From: Xenophilus azovorans DSM 13620
Lineage (GTDB): Bacteria > Pseudomonadota > Gammaproteobacteria > Burkholderiales > Burkholderiaceae_C
Reading direction: 5' to 3'
Length of the DNA stretch: 64,000 nucleotides
Assembly (NCBI RefSeq): GCF_000745855.1
Contig: NZ_KN050766.1
Span: 465,567 to 529,566 of the forward strand
Under the pieces are notes generated by a model. That model worked only from the letters and a program-made list of their open reading frames with translations. It had not been told where the DNA came from and searched no databases. How positions within the stretch are numbered: position 1 is the stretch's first letter; every line of letters starts with the position of its first letter. A program made the translations under genes and the position numbers. Positions 1-12,346 of the stretch are shown here, piece by piece.

Positions 1-1152
1 GCCGTGCTGGCCGCCCTGGTGCTGTTCAACATCGCCAGCCTGCTGCGCTGGCGCACCCGCCGCGAGGTGACCAACGCCGAACTGCTGTTCGCCCTGCTGG
101 TGGACGTGGGCATGCTCACGGCGCAGCTCTACCTGGCCGGCGGCGCCGCCAACCCCTTCGTCTTCCTGTACCTGCTGCAGGTGATCCTCGGCGCGGTGTT
201 GCTGCCGGCCTGGGCCACCTGGACGATGGTGGCCGTCACCAGCGCCTGCTTCGCGGGGCTGGCGCTGTTCGCGCAGCCGCTGCCGCTGCGCCCGGACCAC
301 GACCGCGGCCTGGCCAGCCCCTACGTGCTGGGCATGCTGGTGTGCTTCGCCCTCAACGCCGCACTGCTGGTCACCTTCATCGGCCGCATCGCCGCCAACC
401 TGCGCGAACGCGACACGCGGCTGGCCGCGCTGCGCCAGCGCGCCGCGGAGGAAGAGCACATCGTGCGCATGGGCCTGCTGGCCTCCGGCGCGGCGCACGA
501 GCTGGGCACGCCCCTTTCCACGCTGGACGTGATCCTGGGCGACTGGCAGCACCTGCCGCACTTCAGCTCCGACCCCGAACTGGCGCAGGACGTCGCCGAG
601 ATGCAGACGCAGGTGCGGCGCTGCAAGTCGATCGTCAGCGGCATCCTGCTGTCAGCCGGCGAGACGCGCGGCGAATCCTCCAGCGCCACCACCGTCTGCA
701 CCTTCCTGGACGACGTGGTGGCCGACTGGCGCCGCCGGCGGCCCGACAACCGGCTGAGCTACCTCAACCGCTTCGGACAGGACCTGCCCATGGTGTCGGA
801 CTCCGCACTCAAGCAGATGATCGGCAACGTGCTGGACAACGCCTTCGAGGCCTCGCCCGGCATGCAGGAATTCGAGGCCACGCGCACCGACGACGCGCTG
901 CTGCTGGCGGTGCGCGACCAGGGCCCCGGCTTCGCGCCCGCCATGCTCCAGCACATCGGCAAGCCCTACCAATCGACCAAGGGCCGGCCGGGCGGCGGGC
1001 TCGGCCTGTTCCTGGTCGTCAACGTGGCGCGCACCCTGGGCGGCAGCGTGGCGGCGCGCAACCGCGCCGAGGGTGGCGCCGAGCTGCTGATCACCCTGCC
1101 GCTGACGGCGATCGTGCTGCCGGCGGATGATGCGGAGGATGCGCATGGATGA
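1..1152 (+). CDS. regB: RegB/PrrB/ActS-like redox sensor histidine kinase (5' end outside window)
   Basis: Membrane histidine kinase of the RegB family, which senses quinone pool and thiol redox state and phosphorylates RegA. The reading frame is open at base 1, so the start and first membrane helices are missing. Counting from the GTG at base 4, hydrophobic segments fill residues 1-125. The RegB quinone motif GGAANPF lies at 46-52, the phosphoacceptor His of the H-box (AAHELGTPLSTL) at 165, the RegB-type redox Cys in QVRRCKSI at 207, and the ATPase N, G1 and G2 boxes ([23 protein letters not shown]) follow. It overlaps the next gene by 8 bases. The family assignment is firm because three family-specific motifs are present; what it controls here is not visible. 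Confidence 0.93.
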   Translation, partial: AVLAALVLFNIASLLRWRTRREVTNAELLFALLVDVGMLTAQLYLAGGAANPFVFLYLLQVILGAVLLPAWATWTMVAVTSACFAGLALFAQPLPLRPDHDRGLASPYVLGMLVCFALNAALLVTFIGRIAANLRERDTRLAALRQRAAEEEHIVRMGLLASGAAHELGTPLSTLDVILGDWQHLPHFSSDPELAQDVAEMQTQVRRCKSIVSGILLSAGETRGESSSATTVCTFLDDVVADWRRRRPDNRLSYLNRFGQDLPMVSDSALKQMIGNVLDNAFEASPGMQEFEATRTDDALLLAVRDQGPGFAPAMLQHIGKPYQSTKGRPGGGLGLFLVVNVARTLGGSVAARNRAEGGAELLITLPLTAIVLPADDAEDAHG

Positions 1153-1699
1153 AGAAGACGCCCCCGCCCGCCGGCTGGTCCTCGTCGAGGACGACGACGC
1201 CTTCGCGCGCACCCTGGCCCGCTCCTTCGAGCGGCGCGGCTACCAGGTGCGCGTGGCCGCCAGCCTGGAGGCGATGCAGGCGGTGCTGCAGGAGGGCAGC
1301 TTCGCGCCCACCCACGCCGTGGTCGACCTCAAGCTGCAGGGCGAGGCCTCCGGCCTGGCCTGCGTGCAGGCGCTGCACGCCCACGACGAGGACATGCTCA
1401 TCGTCGTGCTCACCGGCTTCGCCAGCATCGCCACCGCCGTGGAGGCCATCAAGCTCGGCGCCTGCCACTACCTCGCCAAGCCTTCCAACACCGACGACAT
1501 CGAGGCCGCCTTCGGCCGCGCCGAGGGCACCACCGAGGTCGAGCTGACCAACCGCGCCAGCTCCATCAAGACGCTGGAGTGGGAGCGCATCCACCAGACC
1601 CTGGCCGAGACCGGCTTCAACATCTCCGAGACCGCGCGGCGCCTGGGCATGCACCGCCGCACGCTGGCGCGCAAGCTGGGCAAGCAGCAGGTGAAGTGA
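1145..1699 (+). CDS. regA: RegA/PrrA/ActR-like response regulator
   Basis: DNA-binding response regulator of 184 residues, the usual RegA size. The receiver domain (about 10-125) has the acidic pocket at Asp16-Asp18, phosphoacceptor Asp61 in VVDLKL, Thr90 and Lys112. A linker leads to a Fis-type helix-turn-helix at 150-180 (ETARRLGMHRRTLARKLGK), the RegA signature. Three in-frame ATGs lie at 1127, 1130 and 1139. I chose the one at 1145 because it overlaps the kinase stop by 8 bases as coupled pairs do and leaves the normal N-terminus. It forms a redox-responsive pair with the preceding kinase. RegA orthologues control respiration, carbon and nitrogen genes; the regulon in this organism cannot be read from the window. 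Confidence 0.93.
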   Translation: MDEEDAPARRLVLVEDDDAFARTLARSFERRGYQVRVAASLEAMQAVLQEGSFAPTHAVVDLKLQGEASGLACVQALHAHDEDMLIVVLTGFASIATAVEAIKLGACHYLAKPSNTDDIEAAFGRAEGTTEVELTNRASSIKTLEWERIHQTLAETGFNISETARRLGMHRRTLARKLGKQQVK

Positions 1700-1717
1700 G
1701 GCGCGGGCGGGCCGCCG

Positions 1718-2485
1718 TCAGCGTCTGGCCGGTGCGCGCTGCGTGCCGTCCGGGCGCCGGGCGGCGGCCGCCCGCTTGCGCGGCGCCGCGGCCGCGCCCG
1801 CCTCGCCGGCGCGCGCCGTGCGCATGAAGCGGCTTTCGGTCGAGGTCACCCCCACGATGCGCGCGAGCTGCCTGCTGGTGCTGACGTAGGCGTGGCCGAT
1901 GCGGCTGTCGAAGTACAGCGAGTCGCCGCGCCCGAGGCGCACCACCTCGCCCGTCTCGAAATGCACCTCGATCGTGCCCGAGAGCACGTAGGCGAATTCC
2001 TCGCCCTCGTGCCGCGCGAAGTCCTCCGGGCCGGCGATGCGCCGCGCGTGCACCGTGCCGACCACCGGGCTCATGAGCTTGCCGGCGGCCGTGGTGCCGA
2101 GGAATTCGTAGGCGAAGGACAGCCCGCGGTAGACCATGCCCTCGCCGGCGCGCGTCACCACCGGCGCCTCCAGGCCGGTGGTCTTGACGCCCTCCCCGGC
2201 GAACATGGCGTTCATGTCCATCTGCAGCGCGCGGCCCAGGGCGGCGAAGTTCTCGTAGCCCAGCGCCAGCTGCCCGCGCTCGGCGCGCGAGATGGTCGGC
2301 ACCGACACCCCCGACAGCGCCGACAGCTGCTGCAGCGTCCAGCCGAAGCCCTTGCGCGCCGTGCGCAGCCGGCGGCCGAAGGTCTCGCGGTCGAGCGAAT
2401 GCGCTGCGTCCCCGGCGTGCCCGCTCTCGCGCGCGTCCACGGGCTTCTTCTGCGCGGTGCTTCCGCGTCCGGTTCGACTGCTCAT
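1718..2485 (-). CDS. XRE-family transcriptional regulator with C-terminal cupin domain
   Basis: Predicted DNA-binding regulator of 255 residues. After a low-complexity N-terminus of about 30 residues there is an XRE/HTH_3 domain (about 36-92, with LQQLSALSGVSVPTISRAER). A small cupin barrel follows (about 140-212, with HEGEEFAYVLSG), which in this architecture usually binds the inducer. The last 40 residues are Ala/Arg-rich. It is transcribed away from the D-amino acid/peptide operon starting at 2701, and the 215 bases between them hold two identical palindromes. I infer that it is the local regulator of that operon and perhaps of itself. PuuR and SutR share this layout, but neither name fits the context. 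Confidence 0.9.
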   Translation of the reverse strand: MSSRTGRGSTAQKKPVDARESGHAGDAAHSLDRETFGRRLRTARKGFGWTLQQLSALSGVSVPTISRAERGQLALGYENFAALGRALQMDMNAMFAGEGVKTTGLEAPVVTRAGEGMVYRGLSFAYEFLGTTAAGKLMSPVVGTVHARRIAGPEDFARHEGEEFAYVLSGTIEVHFETGEVVRLGRGDSLYFDSRIGHAYVSTSRQLARIVGVTSTESRFMRTARAGEAGAAAAPRKRAAAARRPDGTQRAPARR

Positions 2486-2538
2486 GCGCCGGCATTCTGC
2501 CAGCGGCGCGCCGCGCGGCCGCGCAGCGCTCGCGCGGA

Positions 2539-2556
2539 ATTTGCGTCACTGCAAAT
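2539..2556. promoter_or_regulatory. Candidate operator 1 (ATTTGC-N6-GCAAAT)
   Basis: Perfect 6+6 inverted repeat with a 6-base spacer (GTCACT), 54 bases upstream of the XRE-cupin start. The same half-sites with the same spacing recur at 2618-2635. A repeated palindrome between a divergent regulator and its neighbour operon is the usual picture of the regulator's own operator. Which protein binds is inferred. Confidence 0.6.
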
Positions 2557-2619
2557 CCAACAGGCACGGATCTCGCTTGAGAGAAGGTCCGGTGTTTACC
2601 CTAGGGGGCTCTGCAAAAT

Positions 2620-3867
<1,248 letters not shown>

Positions 3868-3901
3868 CGCCCTCCTTCCTCCCGCCTCACAGGAGCCCCA
3901 C

Positions 3902-5353
3902 GTGCGTGTCTTCAGCGCCTCCCTCGCCACCGAGACCAACACCTTCGGCCCCATGCCCACGGGCATGGCCTCGTTCCGCGACCGCGGCTACTTCCCGGCC
4001 GGCCGGCATCCCGACCACCTCACGCTGTTCTCGGGCCCGCTGTGGGCCGCGCGCCTGCGCGGCAAGGACCAGGGCTGGACGCTGCTCGAAGGCATGGTGG
4101 CGGCGGCCCAGCCCAGCGGCACGACCACGCGGCACGCCTACGAGTCGCTGCGCGACGAGCTGCTGGCCGACCTGAAGGCCGCGATGCCGGTGGACGTGGT
4201 GCTGCTGGGCCTGCACGGCGCCATGGTGGCCGACGGCTACGACGACTGCGAGGGCGACCTCCTCCAGCGCGTGCGCGCCCTGGCCGGCCCCGGTGTGGTG
4301 GTGGGCGCCGAGCTCGACCCGCACTGCCACGTCACGCCCGAGATGGTGGACAGCGCCGACGTGCTCATCACCTTCAAGGAGTACCCGCACACCGACGTGC
4401 TCGAGCGCGGTCTGGAGCTGGTGGACCTGTGCGTGGCGGCGGCGCAGAAGAAGATCCGCCCGGTGGCGGCGGTGGTCGACACCGGCCTGATCCTCACCAT
4501 CCACACCTCGCGCGAGCCGGCCCGCGGCTTCGTGCAGCGCATGCAGTCGCTGGAGGGCCGCGACGGCGTGCTGTCCGTCTCGCTCGCGCACGGCTTCAGC
4601 TGGGGCGACGTGCCGGGCATGGGCACCAAGGTGCTGGTCTACGCCGACGGCGACGCCGCGAAGGCGCAGGCGCTGGCGCGCCAGCTGGCCGACGAGGTGA
4701 TCGGCATGCGCGACGCGCTGACGGTGAACTACCCCGACATCGACGCGGCCCTGGACGAAGCCCTGGCCACGGCGGGCCCGGTGGTGATGGCCGACGGCGC
4801 CGACAACCCCGGCGGCGGCGCGGCGAGCGACTCCACCTTCGTGCTGCGGCGCATGCTGGAGCGCGGCATCGGCAACGCCGCCGTCGGCCCGCTGTGGGAC
4901 CCGATCGCCGTGCGTATCGCCTTCGAGGCCGGCGAAGGCGCGCGCCTGCCGATGCGCATCGGCGGCAAGATCAGCCCGCTGTCGGGCCAGCCGCTGGACC
5001 TGGACTGCACCGTCAAGGCGCTGAAGACCGACATGGTCATGACCGGCCTGGCCGGCACGCCCACGGCCCTGGGCGACTGCGCCCTGGTCGAGGCCGGCGG
5101 CATCGAGATCGTGCTGATCACGCTGCGCAACCAGGCCATGGGCACCGACCTGTTCACGCAGCTCGGCTGCGACCTGGCCTCCAAGCGCCTGATCGTGGTG
5201 AAGTCCTCGCAGCACTTCTACGCCTCCTTCTCGAAGGTGGCCCGGCACGTGATCTACGTGGCCGCCCCCGGCGCCGTGACGCTGGACCTGAGCACCCTGC
5301 CCTACCGGAAGATCCAGCGCCCCAAGTGGCCGCTGGATGCCCTGCCCGCCTGA
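3902..5353 (+). CDS. M81 family metallopeptidase (MlrC-like)
   Basis: Protein of 483 residues matching the MlrC family: an N-terminal DUF1485 region (about 1-290) and a C-terminal MlrC_C region (about 300-470). Family-type histidine segments are visible at ELDPHCHVTPEMV and FKEYPHTD, with the conserved GLHGAM and ADNPGGGAASDS. MlrC from microcystin-degrading bacteria is a zinc peptidase acting on linearised peptides that contain D-residues; most family members are uncharacterised. GTG start with an AGGAG site about 8 bases upstream. It sits between the D-amino acid dehydrogenase and a peptide ABC importer, which suggests hydrolysis of an imported D-containing or modified peptide. The exact substrate is unknown. 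Confidence 0.88.
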   Translation: MRVFSASLATETNTFGPMPTGMASFRDRGYFPAGRHPDHLTLFSGPLWAARLRGKDQGWTLLEGMVAAAQPSGTTTRHAYESLRDELLADLKAAMPVDVVLLGLHGAMVADGYDDCEGDLLQRVRALAGPGVVVGAELDPHCHVTPEMVDSADVLITFKEYPHTDVLERGLELVDLCVAAAQKKIRPVAAVVDTGLILTIHTSREPARGFVQRMQSLEGRDGVLSVSLAHGFSWGDVPGMGTKVLVYADGDAAKAQALARQLADEVIGMRDALTVNYPDIDAALDEALATAGPVVMADGADNPGGGAASDSTFVLRRMLERGIGNAAVGPLWDPIAVRIAFEAGEGARLPMRIGGKISPLSGQPLDLDCTVKALKTDMVMTGLAGTPTALGDCALVEAGGIEIVLITLRNQAMGTDLFTQLGCDLASKRLIVVKSSQHFYASFSKVARHVIYVAAPGAVTLDLSTLPYRKIQRPKWPLDALPA

Positions 5354-5385
5354 TTTTTCTTGTGTCCCCCTCAGGAGTCCCGACC

Positions 5386-6972
5386 ATGAAACGACGCACG
5401 CTCGCCGCCCTGGCCGCCTTCGGCGCCCTCACCCTGGGAGGCATCGGCCCGATGGCGCAGGCCCAGACGCCGCCCAAGACCCTGCGCGTGGTGGCGCACG
5501 CCGACCTGAAGATCCTCGACCCGACCTTCACCACGGCCTACATCTCGCGCAACTTCGGCTACATGGTGTACGACACCCTGTTCTCGCAGGACGCCAGCGG
5601 CAAGCCGCAGCCGCAGATGGTGGAGAAGTTCACCCAGTCGCCCGACGGCAAGGCATGGAGCTTCACCCTGCGCCCGGGCCTGAAGTTCTCCGACGGCACG
5701 CCCGTGACCACGGCCGACGTGATCGCCTCGCTGCAGCGCTGGACCGGCCGCGACAGCCTGGGCCGCGCCATGGTGGCCGGCGGCGCCGAGTGGAAGGCGG
5801 TGGACGAGCGCAGCTTCACGCTCGCGCTGGGGCAGCCCTTCGGCATGGTGCTGGACGCGCTGGCCAAGCCCTCGGGCTACCCCGCCTTCATCCTGCCCGA
5901 GCGGCTGGCCAAGCTGCCCACCACCGCGCCGATGACCGAGGTGCTGGGCTCCGGCCCCTTCGTCTTCAAGCGCGACGAATGGGTGCCGGGCAACAAGGCC
6001 GTGTTCGTGCGCAACGCGCAGTACGTGCCGCGCACCGAGCCCGTCAGCGGCCTGGCCGGCGGCAAGAAGAGCAGCTTCGAGCGGGTCGAGTGGCTGTACC
6101 TGCCCGACGCCAACAGCGCCGTCGCGGCCCTGCAGCGCGGCGAGGTGGACATGGTCGAGCAGCTGCCGCCCGACTACATCGCGCCGCTGCGCGCGGACAA
6201 GAACATCAAGGTCGGCAGCGGCGGGGCCTATCAGGCCTTCCTGGTGCTCAACCAGCTGCACCCGCCCTTCGACAACATCAAGGCGCGCCAGGCCTTCCAG
6301 ATGGCGGTGAACCAGGAGCGCTTCGTCGCGGCCATGGGCTACCCGGCCGACATGCGCAAGGCCTACTGCCACACCTTCTTCATCTGCGGCAGCCCCAACG
6401 ACACCGCCGCCGGCTCGCAGGCCTGGGCCAAGCCCGACGTGGCCAAGGCCAAGGCGCTGCTGGCCGAGTCGGGCTACAAGGGCGAGAAGGTGGTGCTGCT
6501 GGTGCCCACCGACATCACCTACCTCAACGCGCTGGCGCTGATGGCCGCGCAGACCCTCAAGAGCATCGGCGTGAACGTGGACATGCAGTCCATGGACTGG
6601 GCCTCCATCGGCGCGCGGCGCGCCAAGCGCGACGCCCCCGCGGCCGGCGGCTGGAACGTCTACGTGACGGTGGCCGGCGAGTTCGACGTCAACTCGCCCA
6701 TCACCAACGCCTACCTGAGCCCCGCCTGCGGCAACTCGCTGCCCGGCTGGCCCTGCGACAAGCAGCTGGACGAGCTGCGCACCGCCTGGCTGCAGTCCGC
6801 CGACGCGGCCCAGCGCAAGGAGCGGCTGGACGCCTTCCAGGCCCGCGCCTTCGAGACCGTGCCCTACGTCAACGCCGGCCAGTATTCGGCCGCCTACGCC
6901 GCGCGCGCCAGCCTCAAGGGGCTGGACAGGCTGTGGGGCGGCATGCCCATCGTCTGGGCGCTGGACAAGTAA
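5386..6972 (+). CDS. Peptide ABC transporter substrate-binding protein (SBP family 5)
   Basis: Periplasmic binding protein of 528 residues, family 5 (DppA/OppA/DdpA type). It has a Sec signal peptide (MKRRTL, hydrophobic core, cleavage after about AQA-26). The family pattern follows: ILDPTFTTAYISRNFGYMVYDTLF near the mature N-terminus, FSDGTPVTTADVIASLQRW, and a C-terminal YVNAGQYSA segment. An AGGAG ribosome binding site lies at 5373-5377, nine bases before the ATG. It delivers ligand to the permease pair that follows. Family 5 proteins bind di-/oligopeptides, opines or other cationic compounds; the neighbours suggest a D-amino-acid-containing ligand. Confidence 0.93.
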   Translation: MKRRTLAALAAFGALTLGGIGPMAQAQTPPKTLRVVAHADLKILDPTFTTAYISRNFGYMVYDTLFSQDASGKPQPQMVEKFTQSPDGKAWSFTLRPGLKFSDGTPVTTADVIASLQRWTGRDSLGRAMVAGGAEWKAVDERSFTLALGQPFGMVLDALAKPSGYPAFILPERLAKLPTTAPMTEVLGSGPFVFKRDEWVPGNKAVFVRNAQYVPRTEPVSGLAGGKKSSFERVEWLYLPDANSAVAALQRGEVDMVEQLPPDYIAPLRADKNIKVGSGGAYQAFLVLNQLHPPFDNIKARQAFQMAVNQERFVAAMGYPADMRKAYCHTFFICGSPNDTAAGSQAWAKPDVAKAKALLAESGYKGEKVVLLVPTDITYLNALALMAAQTLKSIGVNVDMQSMDWASIGARRAKRDAPAAGGWNVYVTVAGEFDVNSPITNAYLSPACGNSLPGWPCDKQLDELRTAWLQSADAAQRKERLDAFQARAFETVPYVNAGQYSAAYAARASLKGLDRLWGGMPIVWALDK

Positions 6973-6996
6973 GGCGGCCGGCCGCAGCAGCGCGCG

Positions 6997-7932
6997 ATGA
7001 GCTACGTCCTGCGCCGCCTCGTCGCCACCCTGCCCGTCATGGCGGTGGTGGCGATCGTGGTCTTCCTGCTGATCCACCTCTCGCCCGGCGACCCGGCGGC
7101 GCTCATCGCCGGCGACCTGGCCACCGAGGAGGACATCGCGCGCCTGCGCGATGCGCTGGGCCTGAACCTGCCGATCTGGCAGCAGTTCCTCATCTGGATC
7201 GGCAAGCTGGCCACCGGCGACCTGGGCATCTCCATCTTCACGCAGGTGCCGGTGACGGCGCTGCTCGCGCAGCGGCTCGAACCCACGCTGGCCATCGCGC
7301 TCGTGACCATGCTGCTGACCATCGCGGTCGCGGTGCCGCTGGGCACGCTGGCCGCCTACCGCGCGGGAAGCTGGGTCGACCGGCTGGTCATGCTCTTCGC
7401 GGTGCTGGCCTTCTCGGTGCCCTCCTTCCTGGTCGGCTACCTGCTGGTCTACGGCTTCGCGATCCGCCTGCCGTGGTTCCCCGTGCAGGGCTACGTGCAC
7501 ATGGGCGAGGGCCTGGGCCCCTGGCTGCGCAGCCTGGTGCTGCCGTGCCTGAACCTCGCGCTGGTCTACATCGCGCTGGTCACCCGCATGACGCGCGCCA
7601 CCGTGATGGAGGTGCTGCACGAGGACTACATCCGCACCGCGCGGGCCAAGGGCCTGGGCGTGCTGCCGGTGCTGGGCCACGCGCTGCGCAACGCGGCCGT
7701 GCCCATCGCCACCACGGTGGGCGTGGGCATCGCGCTGCTGATCGGCGGCGTGGTCGTGACCGAGACCGTGTTCGCCATTCCCGGCGTGGGCCGGCTGGTG
7801 GTCGATTCGGTGCAGCGCCACGACTACCCGGTGATCCAGAGCGTGCTGCTGCTCTCCGCCGGCGTCTACGTGCTGATCAACCTGCTGATCGACCTGAGCT
7901 ACCGGCTGTTCGATCCGCGCATCCGCTACTGA
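6997..7932 (+). CDS. Peptide ABC transporter permease, DppB type
   Basis: Inner-membrane permease of 311 residues with six predicted helices, a first helix right at the N-terminus (SYVLRRLVATLPVMAVVAIVVF) and the long periplasmic loop after helix 1 typical of DppB/OppB. The EAA loop that contacts the ATPases is ARAKGLGVLPVLGHALRNA at about 210-228. It starts 24 bases after the binding-protein gene and is followed after 9 bases by its partner permease. Confidence 0.94.
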   Translation: MSYVLRRLVATLPVMAVVAIVVFLLIHLSPGDPAALIAGDLATEEDIARLRDALGLNLPIWQQFLIWIGKLATGDLGISIFTQVPVTALLAQRLEPTLAIALVTMLLTIAVAVPLGTLAAYRAGSWVDRLVMLFAVLAFSVPSFLVGYLLVYGFAIRLPWFPVQGYVHMGEGLGPWLRSLVLPCLNLALVYIALVTRMTRATVMEVLHEDYIRTARAKGLGVLPVLGHALRNAAVPIATTVGVGIALLIGGVVVTETVFAIPGVGRLVVDSVQRHDYPVIQSVLLLSAGVYVLINLLIDLSYRLFDPRIRY

Positions 7933-7941
7933 CCCGAGGCC

Positions 7942-8832
7942 ATGTCTTCCACCCTTCCCCTCCACGACGGTGCGGCGCCGGCCGACGAGCCGGTGTTCGT
8001 GCCGCCGCGCTGGCGCTGGGCGCGCAAGCACCCCACGCTGATCGCCGGCGCGCTGCTGCTGGTCGCGATGGCGGTGCTGGCGCTGGCCGCGCCGTGGATC
8101 GCCACGCACGACCCGCAGGACATCGACCCGCTGGCGCGCATGCAGGCCCCCTCGGCCGAGCACTGGTTCGGCACCGACGCGCTGGGCCGCGACGTGTTCA
8201 GCCGCGCGGTGTGGGGCGGGCGCGTCTCGCTGGTCGTGGGCGTCAGCGTGGCGCTGGTGTCCACCGCGCTGGGCGTGCTGCTGGGCCTGGCGGCCGGCTT
8301 CGTGCGCCGCCTGGACGGCTTCGTCATGCGCATCATGGACGGGCTGATGGCCATCCCGGGCATCCTGCTGGCCATCGCGCTGATGGCCGTCACGCGGGCC
8401 AGCCTCGCCACCGTGATCGTGGCCATCGTGGTGCCCGAGATCCCGCGCGTGGTGCGCCTGGTGCGCTCGCTCGCGCTGACGCTGCGCGAGCAGCTCTTCG
8501 TCGAGGCCGCCCATGCCGTGGGCACGCGGCTGCCGGTGATCCTGGCGCGCCACGTGCTGCCGAACATGGTGGCGCCGCTGGTGGTGCAGGCCACCTTCAT
8601 CGCGGCCTCGGCCGTGCTGTACGAGGCCGCGCTGTCCTTCCTCGGCGTGGGCGTGCCGCCCACCACGCCCAGCTGGGGCAACATGATGGCCGAGGGCCGC
8701 AACTTCGTGGCGGTGGCCTTCCACATCATCCTCTACCCGGGCATGCTGCTGGCCGCCACGGTGCTGGCCATCAACCTGCTGGGCGACGGCCTGCGCGACG
8801 CGCTGGACCCGCGCCTGGCGCGCCAGTTGTGA
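7942..8832 (+). CDS. Peptide ABC transporter permease, DppC type
   Basis: Second permease, 296 residues. The cytoplasmic N-terminus of about 30 residues is followed by a first helix ([20 protein letters not shown]), then the DppC-type segment [21 protein letters not shown]. The EAA loop is at about 190-205 ([20 protein letters not shown]) and the C-terminal motif is [19 protein letters not shown]. It pairs with the DppB-type subunit to form the channel. An ATPase gene follows after 16 bases. Confidence 0.94.
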   Translation: MSSTLPLHDGAAPADEPVFVPPRWRWARKHPTLIAGALLLVAMAVLALAAPWIATHDPQDIDPLARMQAPSAEHWFGTDALGRDVFSRAVWGGRVSLVVGVSVALVSTALGVLLGLAAGFVRRLDGFVMRIMDGLMAIPGILLAIALMAVTRASLATVIVAIVVPEIPRVVRLVRSLALTLREQLFVEAAHAVGTRLPVILARHVLPNMVAPLVVQATFIAASAVLYEAALSFLGVGVPPTTPSWGNMMAEGRNFVAVAFHIILYPGMLLAATVLAINLLGDGLRDALDPRLARQL

Positions 8833-8848
8833 AGCGGGAGACGCCACG

Positions 8849-10872
<2,024 letters not shown>

Positions 10873-10891
10873 ACCCTTCCTGGAGACCCGG

Positions 10892-12346
10892 ATGACACCC
10901 ACCCACCACGACCTGCTGATCCGCGGCGGCACCGTGATCGACGGCACGCGGGCGCCGCGCTTCGACGCCGACGTGGCCGTGCGCGACGGGCGCATCTCGG
11001 CCATCGGCCGCCTCGGCGGGCACGGCGCCGACACGGTCATCGAGGCGCACGGGCGCATCGTCGCGCCCGGCTTCATCGACTCGCACACGCACGACGACCA
11101 GGCGCTGCTCTCGCAGGCCACCCTGCCCTTCAAGGTCTCGCAGGGCGTCACCACCGTGGTGGCTGGCAACTGCGGCATCAGCGCCGCGCCGCTGCGCCCC
11201 GGCATGGAACTGCCTATGCCGCTGAGCCTGCTCGACAGCCCCGACGAGGGACGCTTCACCACCTTCCGGGCCTACCTGGACGCGCTGCGCGCGCGGCCCG
11301 CCTCGGTCAACGTGGCGGCGATGGTGGGCCACTCGACGCTGCGCGCGGTGACGATGGCCTCGCTCGACCGCGAGGCCACGCCGGACGAGATCGCCGCCAT
11401 GCAGGCGCTGGTGGAGGAAGCCATGCAGGCCGGCGCCATCGGCCTGTCGACCGGCACCTTCTACCCGCCGGCGGTCAAGGCGACCACCGAGGAGATCATC
11501 GCCGTCGGCCAGCCGCTGCGCGCGCGGCAGGCGCTGTACGTCACTCACATGCGCGACGAGGCCGACCGCGTGATGGAGGCGCTGGACGAGACCTTCCGCA
11601 TCGGCCGCGAACTGGGCGTGCCGGTCGTCGTGTCGCACCACAAGGTGCAGAACACCCAGAATTTCGGCCGGTCGCAGGTCACGCTGCCGCACATCCGCGA
11701 GGCCATGAAGACGCAGCGCATCTGCCTGGACTGCTACCCCTACACCGCCGGCTCGACCATGATCCGCACCGACCGCGGCATGCTGGGCGGGCGCGTGCTG
11801 ATCGCCGCCAGCCAGCCGCACCCCGAGTGCGCCGGCCGCGACCTGGCCGACATCGCGCGCGAATGGGGCGTCGAGCCCGACGAGGCGGCGCGCCGGCTGC
11901 AGCCGGGCAGCGCGATCTACTTCCTCATGGACGAGGGCGACGTGCAGCGCATCCTGGCCTTCGACGACACCATGATCGGCTCCGACGGCATCCCGGTGGG
12001 CGAGAGCCCGCACCCGCGCCTGTGGGGTACCTTCCCGCGCGTGCTGGGCCACTACAGCCGCGACGTCGGCCTGTTCCCGCTCGAAACCGCGGTCTGGAAG
12101 ATGACCGGGCTGACGGCCCGCAACTTCGGGCTGCACCAGCGCGGCACGCTCGCGCCCGGGCACCACGCCGACATCGTGGTGTTCGACGCCGCCACCGTGC
12201 GCGATGCCGCCACCTACGAAACCCCGACCCGGCCCGCCGAAGGCATCGACGCCGTGATCGTCAATGGCGCCGTCACCTGGCGCCAGGGCGCTCACACCGG
12301 TGCGCGCAACGGCCAGGTCATCACCCGCACGGAGTCTTCCCGATGA
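10892..12346 (+). CDS. D-aminoacylase (N-acyl-D-amino-acid deacylase)
   Basis: Amidohydrolase of 484 residues with every metal-site residue of the D-aminoacylase family at the expected place. These are the His65-x-His67 pair in SHTHDD, the bridging Cys94 in GNCGIS, His219 in THMRDEAD, His249/His250 in SHHKV, and the catalytic Asp365 in GSDGIP. The protein removes an acyl group from the nitrogen of a D-amino acid, giving free D-amino acid plus carboxylate. N-acyl-D-Glu and N-acyl-D-Asp enzymes share the motifs, so the side-chain preference is open. The product is the type of substrate used by the DauA-like dehydrogenase at the head of the operon. The stop overlaps the next start by 4 bases. 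Confidence 0.92.
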   Translation: MTPTHHDLLIRGGTVIDGTRAPRFDADVAVRDGRISAIGRLGGHGADTVIEAHGRIVAPGFIDSHTHDDQALLSQATLPFKVSQGVTTVVAGNCGISAAPLRPGMELPMPLSLLDSPDEGRFTTFRAYLDALRARPASVNVAAMVGHSTLRAVTMASLDREATPDEIAAMQALVEEAMQAGAIGLSTGTFYPPAVKATTEEIIAVGQPLRARQALYVTHMRDEADRVMEALDETFRIGRELGVPVVVSHHKVQNTQNFGRSQVTLPHIREAMKTQRICLDCYPYTAGSTMIRTDRGMLGGRVLIAASQPHPECAGRDLADIAREWGVEPDEAARRLQPGSAIYFLMDEGDVQRILAFDDTMIGSDGIPVGESPHPRLWGTFPRVLGHYSRDVGLFPLETAVWKMTGLTARNFGLHQRGTLAPGHHADIVVFDAATVRDAATYETPTRPAEGIDAVIVNGAVTWRQGAHTGARNGQVITRTESSR

